Source: an uncultured Roseateles sp. (lineage in GTDB: Bacteria > Pseudomonadota > Gammaproteobacteria > Burkholderiales > Burkholderiaceae_C). From it: 64,000 bases of DNA. The stretch lies in NCBI RefSeq assembly GCF_963422335.1, contig NZ_OY729424.1:4092001-4156000 (forward strand). Direction: 5' to 3'. A program made the position numbers and the translations under genes. Below the pieces are notes generated by a model, which was given only the letters and a program-made list of their open reading frames with translations, made no database searches and was not told where the DNA came from. Positions 28,590-36,905 of this stretch are shown piece after piece. Numbering within the stretch: the stretch's first letter is position 1; each line of letters starts with the position of its first letter.

Positions 28590-29417
28590 ATGGGCAGAAA
28601 GCGCAGCAGCGGCGTGGCGACGGCCGCCCTTGCCGATCCGGCCGAGGACCGGCGCTTCGTCACCGCGCTGGCGCGCGGCCTTGAACTGCTGCGCTGCTTC
28701 AAGCCGCAGGACCGCTGGCTGGCCCATCAGGAGTTGGCCCGGCGCACCGGCCTGCCGCAGGCCACGGTCTCGCGGCTGAGCTTCACCCTGACCAGTCTGG
28801 GCTATCTGCGCCACCGCCCGGACAGTGGTGAATATGCGCTGAGCCCGGCCGTGCTGTCGCTGGGCTTCAGCGTGCTGACCAACTTCGAGGTCGGCCGCAT
28901 CGCGAGGCCCTTCATGGAGACCCTGGCCGAACACACGCAGGCGGCAGTGTCCTTGGGCGTGCGGCACGACACCACCATGGTCTATGTGGCCCATTGCCGC
29001 AGCACCGCGCGGCTGATTCTGGGCCTCGATGTCGGCACGCGCCTGCCGCTGGCCGAGACGGCGATGGGCCGCGCGATGTGGTGCTGCATGACGCCCGGCA
29101 TGCGCGCGCTGCTGGCGCAGCGCTTGGCCGTTCTTGAGCCTGCGATCTGGCCGCATCGACAGCAAGGCCTGCTGCAGGCCGAGCAAGACTATGCCGCCCG
29201 CGGCTACGCCAGTTCGGAATCCGAATGGGAAAGCGAGATCGCCGCCATCGGCGTGGGCATCGACCTCGGCGACGGCCGCGAACCGCTGGCCCTGACCGTC
29301 GGCGGCGCCGCGGCCCGGTTGACCGGCGCCCTGCTGCACCAGAACTTTGCCCCGGCACTCGTCCAGTGTGGTCGCGACATCACGGCCGCGATACAGACGG
29401 CGGACTGGAGCGATTGA
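28590..29417 (+). CDS. IclR family transcriptional regulator
   Basis: A 275-residue regulator. The winged helix-turn-helix spans about residues 25-80 (LARGLELLRCFKPQDRWLAHQELARRTGLPQATVSRL) and the IclR effector domain follows (EHTQAAVSLGVRH, LPLAETAMGRA, ARGYASSESEWESEIAAIGVGI). The ATG at 28590 has GGAG 8 nt upstream; a TTG at 28578 is less likely. It is divergent from the CoA-ligase/Bug cluster and is its likely regulator. Confidence 0.92.
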   Translation: MGRKRSSGVATAALADPAEDRRFVTALARGLELLRCFKPQDRWLAHQELARRTGLPQATVSRLSFTLTSLGYLRHRPDSGEYALSPAVLSLGFSVLTNFEVGRIARPFMETLAEHTQAAVSLGVRHDTTMVYVAHCRSTARLILGLDVGTRLPLAETAMGRAMWCCMTPGMRALLAQRLAVLEPAIWPHRQQGLLQAEQDYAARGYASSESEWESEIAAIGVGIDLGDGREPLALTVGGAAARLTGALLHQNFAPALVQCGRDITAAIQTADWSD

Positions 29418-29613
29418 GGCCCTGGCGCGCCGCTGCTGACCTTGCCCGCCGGGCAAGAAATACATGGTTCTTGTGGTTCAACGGGGCTAACATCGCTTCC
29501 AAAGGCCGGAGTTACTCCAGCGGAGAGATTCCAACTTTTCTCTGTTACCCGTGCATCAGGTGGATGTCAAAGCCATCGTTGGCGGGTTCCTGCCTCACTC
29601 GGGAGAGTCGATC

Positions 29614-31164
29614 ATGAGCACGTTGACGGTTCGGTCGAAGTTGATATTGGCATTCGCAGGCATCGTCGCCATGATCGTGGTGATTTCGGGCTTGGCCATC
29701 AATCAGCTGGGCACCGCCAATGACAGATTCTCCAGCTACGCCCAAGGCCTGCGTGTGCGCTCCAATGTGGCGCATCTGGTGCGGGAAGCCGTCGACTTGC
29801 GAGCCATCGCCGCCCGCAATCTGGTGCTCGTGACCCAGCCCGATGACGTCGCGCTGGAGAAAGCCATCGTGATGAAGGCGCACTCCCAGGTGGGTGAGAA
29901 CTTGAACAGGCTCAAGGCGATGGCGCGTGCCCCGGATGTCTCGCCGGAGGCCAGGGAGAAAATTGACGCCATTGACAGGATCGAGCAGAAGTATTCGCCA
30001 GTTGCACTGCACATCGTTGACTTGGCCTTGAACCGCAAGACCGAACAGGCGGTGCTTGAGATCGAACGCGACTGCCGTCCTCTGCTGGCGGCCTTGGTCA
30101 AAGCGACCGATGAGTACAACGTGATGGTTGAGCAGCACTCCGAGGCCGCCATCGCGCAAGCCCAGGGCAACTATGAGTCCAACCGGAACTGGTTGATCGC
30201 CGAATGCCTTCTGGTCATCGTCGCGGCCAGTGCAGCGGGGCTGATCATTACCAGGGCCATCATCGGACCACTGAACAACGCCCTTGAGATCGTGACCGAG
30301 GTCGCCAATGGCAACCTGTCAACGTCATTTGATATCAAGACTCAGGATGAGTTTGGCCGCCTGCTAGCGGCGCTGAAAACCATGCAGGAGAGCCTGCTGC
30401 GGGTGGTTTCCCATGTGCGGCAGGGCTCGGACGCAGTTGCCGTGGCCAGTTCCGAAATCGCCAACGGCAACCAGGACCTCAGTTCGCGCACGGAGAGCCA
30501 GGCGAGCGCGCTGCAGCAGACCGCCTCATCCATGGAGCAGCTGGGTTCGACGGTTCAGCAGAACGCGGCCCACGCCAGGCAGGCGAATCAGTTGGCGCAG
30601 AGCGCCAGCAATGTGGCCATCCAGGGCGGCCATGTGGTGGCACAAGTGGTGGACACGATGCGCGGCATCAGCGCCAGTTCCAGGCACATTGCGGAGATCA
30701 TCGGCGTCATCGATGGGATTGCGTTTCAGACGAATATTCTGGCCTTGAATGCCGCCGTCGAGGCCGCACGGGCGGGAGAGCAAGGCCGCGGATTTGCCGT
30801 GGTTGCCGGCGAAGTGCGGTCATTGGCACAACGCAGTGCTGCAGCGGCCCGGGAGATCAAGGTGTTGATCAACGCGAGCGTCGAGCGTGTTGAACGAGGC
30901 AGCCACCTGGTGGACCAAGCCGGCAGCACGATGCACGAGGTTGTGGCCAGCATCGAGCGCGTGACGAGCATCATGGGCGAGATCAGCGTGGCAAGTGCCG
31001 AGCAAAGTTCTGGCGTCAATCAGGTCGGCATGGTGGTGATGCAGATGGACAAGGCCACTCAACAGAACGCCGCGCTCGTCGAAGAGATGGCGGCCGCAGC
31101 CTCCAGCTTGAGCAACCAGTCTCGTGAGCTGGTTCGAGCTGTCGGAGTCTTCAAGCTCGCCTAG
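29614..31164 (+). CDS. Methyl-accepting chemotaxis protein
   Basis: A 516-residue chemoreceptor. Membrane segments are at about residues 10-32 and 190-212, enclosing a four-helix-bundle periplasmic sensor domain, followed by HAMP and the signalling domain with the conserved hairpin tip (IIGVIDGIAFQTNILALNAAVEAARAGEQGRGFAVVAGEVR). It ends VGVFKLA and so lacks a CheR-binding pentapeptide. ATG 29614 follows GGGAGAG. The ligand is unknown. It ends 16 bases before the left attachment site of the prophages, so it is the last host gene on this side. Confidence 0.93.
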   Translation: MSTLTVRSKLILAFAGIVAMIVVISGLAINQLGTANDRFSSYAQGLRVRSNVAHLVREAVDLRAIAARNLVLVTQPDDVALEKAIVMKAHSQVGENLNRLKAMARAPDVSPEAREKIDAIDRIEQKYSPVALHIVDLALNRKTEQAVLEIERDCRPLLAALVKATDEYNVMVEQHSEAAIAQAQGNYESNRNWLIAECLLVIVAASAAGLIITRAIIGPLNNALEIVTEVANGNLSTSFDIKTQDEFGRLLAALKTMQESLLRVVSHVRQGSDAVAVASSEIANGNQDLSSRTESQASALQQTASSMEQLGSTVQQNAAHARQANQLAQSASNVAIQGGHVVAQVVDTMRGISASSRHIAEIIGVIDGIAFQTNILALNAAVEAARAGEQGRGFAVVAGEVRSLAQRSAAAAREIKVLINASVERVERGSHLVDQAGSTMHEVVASIERVTSIMGEISVASAEQSSGVNQVGMVVMQMDKATQQNAALVEEMAAAASSLSNQSRELVRAVGVFKLA

Positions 31165-31172
31165 TCATGGCC

Positions 31173-31529
31173 TCATTGAAAAGTTGACAATGTATCGTCT
31201 GTCCCGGTATCAGCAGCCTTGTAAGCCTTTGATTGCGCGTAGGAATCCGCAGGGAAAAGCGCTGTCACGATGACAGTAAAAGCCAGTGCAATGCTGGCAG
31301 CTATGGCATGTCGAAAAGGGTTTCTCGCGTCTTGAGCGACTAGCCAAAGCTCGGCCGGGTCCTCGCCCAATATCTCCGCGATCACAGCTATGTGGTCCTT
31401 GGCCAGCGGCTTCGTTCCGGCCCGGGCTGCGCTGAGGTTTCCGCCTGCAATTCCCAGCCTTCGCGCTAGGGCGTTTTGCCCCCCGCACATTTCTGACGCT
31501 CGGTCAATCCGCGCTTTCCATGTGTTCAT
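31173..31529 (-). CDS. Phage 1 repressor-like helix-turn-helix protein; 3' end crosses attL
   Basis: A 118-residue protein with an N-terminal helix-turn-helix (GGQNALARRLGIAGGNLSAARAGTKPLAKDHIAVIAEILG) and a hydrophobic segment near residues 75-95 (AIAASIALAFTVIVTALF), a pattern of inovirus repressors. It is divergent from the ssDNA-binding gene with operator-like repeats between. The last seven codons and the stop come from the attachment site and host DNA. In the circular phage, joining 31197 to 37342 keeps the frame open for 26 more codons and ends in a TGA that overlaps the ATG of the gene at 37253. Confidence 0.75.
   Translation of the reverse strand: MNTWKARIDRASEMCGGQNALARRLGIAGGNLSAARAGTKPLAKDHIAVIAEILGEDPAELWLVAQDARNPFRHAIAASIALAFTVIVTALFPADSYAQSKAYKAADTGTDDTLSTFQ
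31180..31207. other. attL: left junction, host dif arm joined to phage 1
   Basis: An 11-base host arm AAAGTTGACAA (31180-31190), core TGTATC (31191-31196), then phage arm GTCTGTCCCGG (31197-31207). The host arm matches, in mirror image, the TTATGTCAACT arm found at the right end (47393-47403), so together they rebuild a 28-base dif-like site. Confidence 0.8.
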
Positions 31530-31553
31530 TTGGCGCTCCAGTTGCGACAGTCC

Positions 31554-31579
31554 ATATCGGTATACGTTTTGTATATCGG
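31554..31579. promoter_or_regulatory. Operator-like repeats between phage 1 repressor and early genes
   Basis: The 98-base gap holds a direct repeat ATATCGG (31554-31560 and 31573-31579, 19 bases apart) and an inverted repeat TATAC/GTATA (31561-31565, 31571-31575). Position between divergent repressor and early genes suggests repressor sites. Confidence 0.5.
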
Positions 31580-31627
31580 TTGCTGTTTCTTACAGCAGCG
31601 CAACTATACCTTTTTGGAGTCAGCCAA

Positions 31628-31915
31628 ATGATCAAAGTCACCGTCGCTCAAGCCACGTTCGAAACCATCGACTACAAGTCGAAAAAGGACGGTTCGCCGC
31701 AGCAGCTGCGCAAGCAAAGTGCCTACGCGCACACCGTCGATGAGAACGGCGACAAGCCCCCGTTCCCCGAAAAGTTCTCGTTCCTCCTGAACCGCGATCA
31801 AAAGCCGTTCGCTGTCGGGGAATACACCTTGCACCCCTCGGCGTTTTTCATTGATCGTGATGGAAGCTTGGCATGTCGGCCCCGGCTGACTCCGGTGCTG
31901 CCGGCCAAGAGCTGA
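31628..31915 (+). CDS. Phage 1 single-stranded DNA-binding protein (gene V type)
   Basis: A 95-residue protein, MIKVTVAQATFETIDYKSKKDG..., with the features of inovirus gene V/helix-destabilising proteins: N-terminal beta strands, an aromatic- and lysine-rich DNA-binding loop, and the late EYTLHPSAFFIDRDGSL motif. It would coat the viral plus strand before packaging. A ribosome site TTTTTGGAG precedes the ATG by 8 nt. It is the first gene of the rightward phage 1 operon. Confidence 0.85.
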   Translation: MIKVTVAQATFETIDYKSKKDGSPQQLRKQSAYAHTVDENGDKPPFPEKFSFLLNRDQKPFAVGEYTLHPSAFFIDRDGSLACRPRLTPVLPAKS

Positions 31916-31925
31916 GGGGTGCGCC

Positions 31926-32141
31926 ATGTCTGGCTCCTCCACCTTTGTGCAGGCACAACATGCGGCGGAACTCGCCGTTGCGGCCATGGCCCTGCGCTCA
32001 CTGTTTGCTCGTGAGCTGCTGGAGACCCCGGAAGTCGTATCCCTTCGTTTCACCGTCGAAGCTGCAGGGGAGGGTGCGGCCTCGGTTGACTGCGAAGTCA
32101 TTTCCGCTGGTGGCATGGCGATAGGGGGGTTCTCGCTGTGA
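31926..32141 (+). CDS. Small phage 1 protein, function unknown
   Basis: A 71-residue protein starting MSGSSTFVQAQHAAEL, with a GAGGGG ribosome site and a GTGA overlap with the Rep gene. It is soluble and mildly acidic. Its place between the ssDNA-binding and Rep genes suggests a role in replication, but nothing in the sequence names it. Confidence 0.65.
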   Translation: MSGSSTFVQAQHAAELAVAAMALRSLFARELLETPEVVSLRFTVEAAGEGAASVDCEVISAGGMAIGGFSL

Positions 32142-33175
32142 TCCAAGCGGGCTTCGTGGCTGAAGACTTGCCTCACTGGGGTGCGCTCGATGTGGCTCTA
32201 GCTGAGTCCGGCGAGCGCAACCCTGTGCGCGTTGAATTCTCGTTATCCGCTCACGACTCAGACCGCGCCATGCATGCGCGTGTCAGCCCTGTTCGGGCTC
32301 GCCAACGCGCTGCCGCCGCCACGGCTGTTCGCGCCGCAGGCGCGGGGCTTGTCTCAGTTCCAACAACCCGCCCAGCGGGCCTCGATGCTCAATGTTCAGC
32401 GGCCGAAGCCGCTGCCGGTGCCAAGCTGCTGGCGAAGGACCTGGGCGTTTTTCAGTTGGACGCAGCAGCACGCCGCTACAGCGGGTTGCGCATGGCCGTT
32501 GGCTTCGCCGCTCGAGCCCACGCGGTGAGCGAGAAGGGCAGCCGCTCGGATGTGCCATGGATGGTCACGCTGACCTATGCCGGGACGAGTTCCGATTGGC
32601 GCGGCGATCACCTCACCACAGCCGTGAACACCTTCCGAAAGTGGTGCAAGCGCAAAGGCTTCGAGTGCCGCTATGTGTGGGTTGCTGAGCTTCAGCAACG
32701 CGGCGTCATTCACTACCACTGTGTTTTCTGGCTGCCCGTTGGCCGTCGCATGCCGCAGTGGGACAGGGCAGGGTGGTGGCCCCACGGCATGACGAACACG
32801 CTGCGCGCCAAGCACGCAACGGCCTACCTGATGGCCTACCTCAAAAAGGGCGACCTCGAAGCACGCGGGTCGCTTCCCAAGGGAGCAAGAAATTATGGTG
32901 TTGGTGGTCTCGATCATTCTTTGCGTCGCGCTCGCCGCTGGCTGCGCCTACCGTCGTTTGTGCGCGGTAATTCTTCGATTTGGGACGAATGGAAACGAGC
33001 GACGGGCGGCGGCTGGATTTCGCCCGAGGGCGAACACTTCGCTTCCGAGTTCGCCCAGGTCATCGTTGCCGGTGTCAGGTGCCTGCGGCGAGTCGCTCAG
33101 CACGCAATCGACCTTGCCGCAGATGGCCCTTTTTCCCGACTCACTGACCGCGCCGTAGCGCTGCGGTTCGTCTGA
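32138..33175 (+). CDS. Phage 1 rolling-circle replication initiator (Rep, gene II type)
   Basis: A 345-residue HUH endonuclease. The metal-binding HUH motif is visible as GVIHYHCVFWLP, and the catalytic Tyr region as TAYLMAYLKKG. WMVTLTYAG and the YVWVAELQQRG strand before HUH are also typical of inovirus Gp2-like Rep proteins. It would nick the double-stranded replicative form at the plus origin and start viral strand synthesis. It starts with GTG overlapping the previous stop. Its family is different from the Rep of phage 2. Confidence 0.85.
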   Translation: MIQAGFVAEDLPHWGALDVALAESGERNPVRVEFSLSAHDSDRAMHARVSPVRARQRAAAATAVRAAGAGLVSVPTTRPAGLDAQCSAAEAAAGAKLLAKDLGVFQLDAAARRYSGLRMAVGFAARAHAVSEKGSRSDVPWMVTLTYAGTSSDWRGDHLTTAVNTFRKWCKRKGFECRYVWVAELQQRGVIHYHCVFWLPVGRRMPQWDRAGWWPHGMTNTLRAKHATAYLMAYLKKGDLEARGSLPKGARNYGVGGLDHSLRRARRWLRLPSFVRGNSSIWDEWKRATGGGWISPEGEHFASEFAQVIVAGVRCLRRVAQHAIDLAADGPFSRLTDRAVALRFV

Positions 33176-33182
33176 TTTCCCC

Positions 33183-33213
33183 GCTGCCTGAGGCTTGGTG
33201 CACCTCGGGCAGC
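33183..33213 (+). other. Hairpin upstream of phage 1 major coat gene
   Basis: GCTGCC-T-GAGG (33183-33193) pairs with CCTC-G-GGCAGC (33203-33213) around a 9-base loop. No T tract follows. It sits between rep and the major coat gene; phage 2 has a hairpin in the same place (44223-44254). It may stabilise coat mRNA, stop rep transcripts or serve as a single-strand signal. Confidence 0.6.
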
Positions 33214-33243
33214 TACTTCAAACCTGCACCGCAAAGGAATGTC

Positions 33244-33441
33244 ATGAACAAGCAATTCAAGCGCGTTGGCGCAACCCTGGCCCTGGTGGCAGCTTCGGCC
33301 GGTTCGGCCATGGCCGCTGTCCCGGAAGAAGTCACGACCGCCGTCACTGCCATGAAGACCGATGGTCTGGTGGTGGCTGGTGCCGTGCTGGTGGCGATCA
33401 TCGCCATCGCCGCCATCAAGTTCATCCGCAAGGGCCTGTAA
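33244..33441 (+). CDS. Phage 1 major coat protein (pVIII type)
   Basis: A 65-residue precursor: signal peptide MNKQFKRVGATLALVAASAGSAMA, then a mature protein of about 41 residues with an acidic amphipathic start (VPEEVTTAV), a membrane helix (VVAGAVLVAIIAIAAIKF) and a basic end FIRKGL. This is the layout of inovirus gene VIII coat proteins, which sit in the inner membrane before assembly. The AAAGGAATGTC ribosome site is good. Confidence 0.9.
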   Translation: MNKQFKRVGATLALVAASAGSAMAAVPEEVTTAVTAMKTDGLVVAGAVLVAIIAIAAIKFIRKGL

Positions 33442-33444
33442 GTC

Positions 33445-33795
33445 ATGGCTACGGGCACTTACTTCGGCGGTCAGTGCTTCACTGATCCGTTCTTAGCCAC
33501 TGACGCCTATGTGAGTGCCCAACATCCAACCAAGTTTAGCTATGAGGGCGGGTGCGCCTACAAGATCACCGCCATCAGTCAGGGTAGCGATGACGGCGTG
33601 AAGGTCAAGTTTCTCAAGCTCCTGATTGACGACACCGAAACCGAGGCCTGCCCCGCCACGACCTGGACCGAGTACACCGCGCTGTCGCCCTGCGAGTACG
33701 TCACCGGCACCGAGGCCGCAGAAGTCTCGTGGATGGTCGCCGCTGTGTGGCTCGGCGTCTACGGAATCAAGCTGCTCAGGAGGGCGCTGCCATGA
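33445..33795 (+). CDS. Phage 1 minor coat/structural protein
   Basis: A 116-residue protein with a conserved, Cys-containing soluble part (YFGGQCFTDPFLATDAY, YEGGCAYKITAIS, CPATTWTEY) and one C-terminal membrane helix (VSWMVAAVWLGVYGIKLL). It is clearly homologous to the phage 2 gene at 44258-44650. Conserved cysteines and a membrane tail suggest a virion-tip or assembly protein. The exact M13 counterpart is not clear. Confidence 0.75.
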   Translation: MATGTYFGGQCFTDPFLATDAYVSAQHPTKFSYEGGCAYKITAISQGSDDGVKVKFLKLLIDDTETEACPATTWTEYTALSPCEYVTGTEAAEVSWMVAAVWLGVYGIKLLRRALP

Positions 33796-33866
33796 ACATT
33801 GAACCGTTTGCCTTCTTCTACATTTTGGCGATCCTGGGGGCCGCATGGCTAATCGTTGGAGATTGA
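33792..33866 (+). CDS. Phage 1 24-residue membrane mini-protein
   Basis: ATG at 33792 overlaps the minor coat stop (ATGA) and gives MNIEPFAFFYILAILGAAWL and four more residues, ending TGA at 33866. It is nearly all one membrane helix. Phage 2 has a 19-residue protein at the same position sharing I-L-A-I-L-G-x-x-W and a final Asp, and in both phages it overlaps the adsorption gene by exactly 22 nt. Size and place suggest a pVII/pIX-like tip protein. Confidence 0.65.
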   Translation: MNIEPFAFFYILAILGAAWLIVGD

Positions 33867-35215
33867 GTGCCGGCTTGCTGCTTGTCTTGGCGTCAGGTCT
33901 TGCCAGTGCTCAAATCACGTATACCGCTTCCGGTGCCATCGTTCCGCCTGCCCCTGCAAATACGCTCGGTGGGACCGTCGATTTCGAGCGCTTCATTCGT
34001 GAGGTGACCGGCGGCGGCGCTGATGTGGTGGACCGGTACAGCGGCAAGATCGGCAACAAGAGCTTTCCGGTGGAAGGTGCGAGGCGGTTGCCGGGCGCTG
34101 CGGTGGGCCGGGTGGCGGCGCGAGTGCTGCTCAACCCTTATGTGATCGCTGGCGTTGTCATCACCGCTGGCGCTGCGGCCACGTTCTGCAAGGTTAAGAC
34201 TGGCTCGCTTGTTTGCGATGACACGCAGCCCAAACAGACCGTTGGTCTCTGGAGCGCTGTCGGGGGGTTTTACTCTACGCCGACTGCTGCCTATGAGGCT
34301 TACGCTGCCAATTACCTTGCCGGTGTTGTCGTTGGCTCCAGTGTTTACAAGGTTCTTGAAGGCTCTCCATCTTGCTCGCTGGAAAGTGCCACTCGCGCCA
34401 ATTGCGGCGGGCTGGCCGTGGTCATCAAACGCAAAGATGACAACGGGGTCACTTCGACTATTCCCATCATTTTCAACGGTATGCAGCGCGTGGATACGCA
34501 AGCTTGTCCCGCTGCACCGGGCTATGGCGACCCTCGTTATGCGCAGGCTGGCGGACCTGCAAATTGGGAAGGTCGTTGTCCCAAGGGCGTCGATCACGTG
34601 CCCACTGAGGATGAGCTTGCAGCGAAGCTCGCGCCGGTCTATCCACCTGCTCAGCACAAGGATGTGCTCCAAGAGGCCTTAGAAAAGAAGATCGATGTGT
34701 CTCCCTTGTTGCAGCCTCAGGTGGTTACCGGCCCGGCCTCTGTGACACAGGCACCTGTCACCAGCACGACGACAAGCCCCACAGGTACGCCGCAAACGAC
34801 GACGACGACCACAACCAACAACATCACTTATGAGGGCAGCACGTTCAACTGGACCACGGTGAACAACACATCGTATCCGGACGGCTCCACCAAGTCGGAA
34901 ACCAAGCCTCCAGAAGACAAGAAATCTGAATGCGAAATGAACCCCGACACGGTCGGCTGTCAGAAGCTCGACGCACCGGACGCGCAGGAGATCGGAAAGC
35001 GCGATATCACGGTCTCGTTCCAGCCTGATGCAGGTTGGGGCGCTTCTGACGCGTCGTGTCCGCCCCCTCGTGTGGTGTCCGTCCTCGGTCAGCAGATTGC
35101 CATCGACAACACGTTGGTGTGCCAGTTCATGGGCGGCATTCGCTTCGCGGTCATTGGTGTGTCGGCCCTCGTTGCCGGCTTGATCTTCATCGGCGGATTC
35201 AGGGGTCAGTCATGA
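33845..35215 (+). CDS. Phage 1 adsorption (pIII-like) protein
   Basis: A 456-residue virion-tip protein: signal peptide MANRWRLSAGLLLVLASGLASA, a Cys-containing N-terminal part, a Thr/Ser/Pro-rich linker near residues 300-330 (TSTTTSPTGTPQTTTTT) and a C-terminal membrane helix (FAVIGVSALVAGLIFIGGF). This layout is that of filamentous phage gene III proteins, which bind the pilus and Tol proteins. The start lies inside the mini-protein gene. The N-terminal domain sets host range and is not recognisable by family. Confidence 0.8.
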   Translation: MANRWRLSAGLLLVLASGLASAQITYTASGAIVPPAPANTLGGTVDFERFIREVTGGGADVVDRYSGKIGNKSFPVEGARRLPGAAVGRVAARVLLNPYVIAGVVITAGAAATFCKVKTGSLVCDDTQPKQTVGLWSAVGGFYSTPTAAYEAYAANYLAGVVVGSSVYKVLEGSPSCSLESATRANCGGLAVVIKRKDDNGVTSTIPIIFNGMQRVDTQACPAAPGYGDPRYAQAGGPANWEGRCPKGVDHVPTEDELAAKLAPVYPPAQHKDVLQEALEKKIDVSPLLQPQVVTGPASVTQAPVTSTTTSPTGTPQTTTTTTTNNITYEGSTFNWTTVNNTSYPDGSTKSETKPPEDKKSECEMNPDTVGCQKLDAPDAQEIGKRDITVSFQPDAGWGASDASCPPPRVVSVLGQQIAIDNTLVCQFMGGIRFAVIGVSALVAGLIFIGGFRGQS

Positions 35216-35484
35216 ACGGTTTAGGCACCTGGCTTGTTGCGCTCGCCGGCCCGCTGGCCCGCCGCGTCCTCGCTTCTCTTGGCCTCGGCGTCGTCACCTA
35301 TGTGGGCATGGATGCAGCGATTGGCGCTATCCTGAATCAGGCTAGGGCAGGGTGGGGCGGCATGCCTGCTGATGTGGTTTCCTACGTCGCGATGAGTGGC
35401 GCAAACGTCGCGCTCAGCCTCATTGCCGGTGCAATCATCGGCCGGGTAGCATCCATCGCCCTTAAGCGGATGATGCTGCTGTGA
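35212..35484 (+). CDS. Phage 1 gene VI-like minor coat protein (DUF2523)
   Basis: A 90-residue, mostly hydrophobic protein (LVALAGPLARRVLASLGLGVVTYVGMDAAIGAI ... IIGRVASIALKRMML) of the DUF2523 family, the usual gene VI position between gene III and zot. ATGA overlaps link it to both neighbours. It would sit in the inner membrane and the virion tip. Confidence 0.8.
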   Translation: MNGLGTWLVALAGPLARRVLASLGLGVVTYVGMDAAIGAILNQARAGWGGMPADVVSYVAMSGANVALSLIAGAIIGRVASIALKRMMLL

Positions 35485-36473
35485 TCACGCTGATTACCGG
35501 TGCCCCAGGCGCGGGCAAGACCGCTGCGCTGGTCGATCTGCTGCAGGACATTCTCAAGACCGGCCGGAAGGTCTACGTTGACGGCATCCCCGATCTGACC
35601 CTGCCGCATGAGCTGATGGAAGATGCGCGGCAGTGGCCCCAGGTCGTTGCTGATGGCTCGGCCGTGGTCATTGATGAGGTGCAGCGCATATGGCGGCCGA
35701 CTTCAAGCGGCTCCAAGGTCAGCCCGGAGATTGAGGCCCTGGAAACGCACCGGCACCGCGGTCTGGATTTCTTCATCATCACCCAGCACCCGAACCTGGT
35801 GCATCAGAACGTGCGCCGCCTGGTCGGCCGGCACATTCATCTGCGTGATGTCGGCCTGCTCGGGCGCTGGTGGTACGAGTGGCCCGAGGCGACGGACCCG
35901 GCCCTGTTTCGTTCGGCTCCGATCAAGAAGAGCTACAAGCTGCCCAAGGCAGTGTTCGGCAGCTACAAGAGCGCGAGCCTTCATGTGAAGCCCATACGCT
36001 CGATCCCCCGCAGCGTGATCCTGCTGGGCGTGTGCCTCGTCGGCGGCGGCTACCTCGGGTGGACTGGCTACCAATCGATATCGGCCAAGGTGAATCCGCC
36101 TAAGGTGGAAGCAAAGGCCCGCCCTGCCCCTGAACATGGTGAAAAAGCCGGGGAGGGGTGGACGGCGAACGCATCGCGGGCGACGGCCCCCCCCGTACCG
36201 GCTAGCGCTCCTGAGCCTGTGGTGGTCGGGTGCATTGCGATGCCTAAGCGGTGTACGTGCATCGATGCAGCGGGCACGCCGCTTGTCATCGACTGGCAGG
36301 TCTGCCAGGACTCGGCTCGGGGCTTCGGCGGCGTCGTCAAGCTGGCGATGGAGACCAGACCGGGCCAGCAGATGCCCGCACAGCGCGCTGAAACAGTCGC
36401 GCAGGTGTCAGTGCCCCAGGGAGGCGGTTTTGTGAGCCTGGGCGGCGATCCAAGGGCGCACATACGCCAATAG
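35481..36473 (+). CDS. zot: Phage 1 Zot/gene I assembly ATPase
   Basis: A 330-residue protein with Walker A GAPGAGKT at residues 6-13, Walker B VVIDEVQ and a single membrane segment near residue 175-195 (VILLGVCLVGGGYLGWTGY), then a C-terminal periplasmic part ending in FVSLGGDPRAHIRQ. Zot/pI drives extrusion of the virion through the inner membrane. It starts with GTG overlapping the previous stop and is the last gene of the structural operon. Confidence 0.92.
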   Translation: MITLITGAPGAGKTAALVDLLQDILKTGRKVYVDGIPDLTLPHELMEDARQWPQVVADGSAVVIDEVQRIWRPTSSGSKVSPEIEALETHRHRGLDFFIITQHPNLVHQNVRRLVGRHIHLRDVGLLGRWWYEWPEATDPALFRSAPIKKSYKLPKAVFGSYKSASLHVKPIRSIPRSVILLGVCLVGGGYLGWTGYQSISAKVNPPKVEAKARPAPEHGEKAGEGWTANASRATAPPVPASAPEPVVVGCIAMPKRCTCIDAAGTPLVIDWQVCQDSARGFGGVVKLAMETRPGQQMPAQRAETVAQVSVPQGGGFVSLGGDPRAHIRQ

Positions 36474-36480
36474 CCGGGGG

Positions 36481-36496
36481 CTGGGGCTGGCCCCAG
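36481..36496. other. Perfect short hairpin after phage 1 zot
   Basis: CTGGGGC-TG-GCCCCAG follows the zot stop by 8 bases. There is no T run, so it is not a clear terminator. The rest of 36497-36632 shows no gene; it may hold phage 1 replication or packaging signals. Confidence 0.45.
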
Positions 36497-36632
36497 TGAG
36501 CCCGGAGGGCGTTGCTGCCGTCCTTGGTCTAGCTGCAGCGCTTGGCCGTGGCGGCTACACCGGCCAGCCTGTTAGGTTGCCGCGTCATCTAGACGGATTT
36601 CTGGCATGCTCCTGGGCAGGGAGAGAAAAGCC

Positions 36633-36905
36633 ATGGGTATACAAGACCGGGATTGGTATCGTGATGCGCTTCGTGAGAAGCAACGATACACAGAGCGCGC
36701 GAGAACGCGTGTCAATCTCAGGCGGCCGGAGAGAGTTTTCAGACAGCCGGTCCACGTGGCGAAGTCAGGTTTCATCACGCCGTTGATTTGGGCGCTCGTC
36801 TTCCTAATTTTCGCCTTTGTCGTGTACGACATGAGTAAGCACGGCGTTCCGTTCACGTTGGCTGGCTTCAAGTGGTGGCTTTCACTTTGGAAGTCTCCGG
36901 GCTGA
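36633..36905 (+). CDS. Phage 1 small membrane protein
   Basis: A 90-residue protein: charged N-terminus (MGIQDRDWYRDALREKQRY), one membrane helix (GFITPLIWALVFLIFAFVVYDM) and a short tail. ATG 36633 follows GGGAGAG by about 8 nt, which makes it better than the ATG at 36606. The DRDWYRDA start is seen in other small proteins of mobile elements. Function unknown. Its end overlaps the convergent gene by 24 nt. Confidence 0.65.
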   Translation: MGIQDRDWYRDALREKQRYTERARTRVNLRRPERVFRQPVHVAKSGFITPLIWALVFLIFAFVVYDMSKHGVPFTLAGFKWWLSLWKSPG

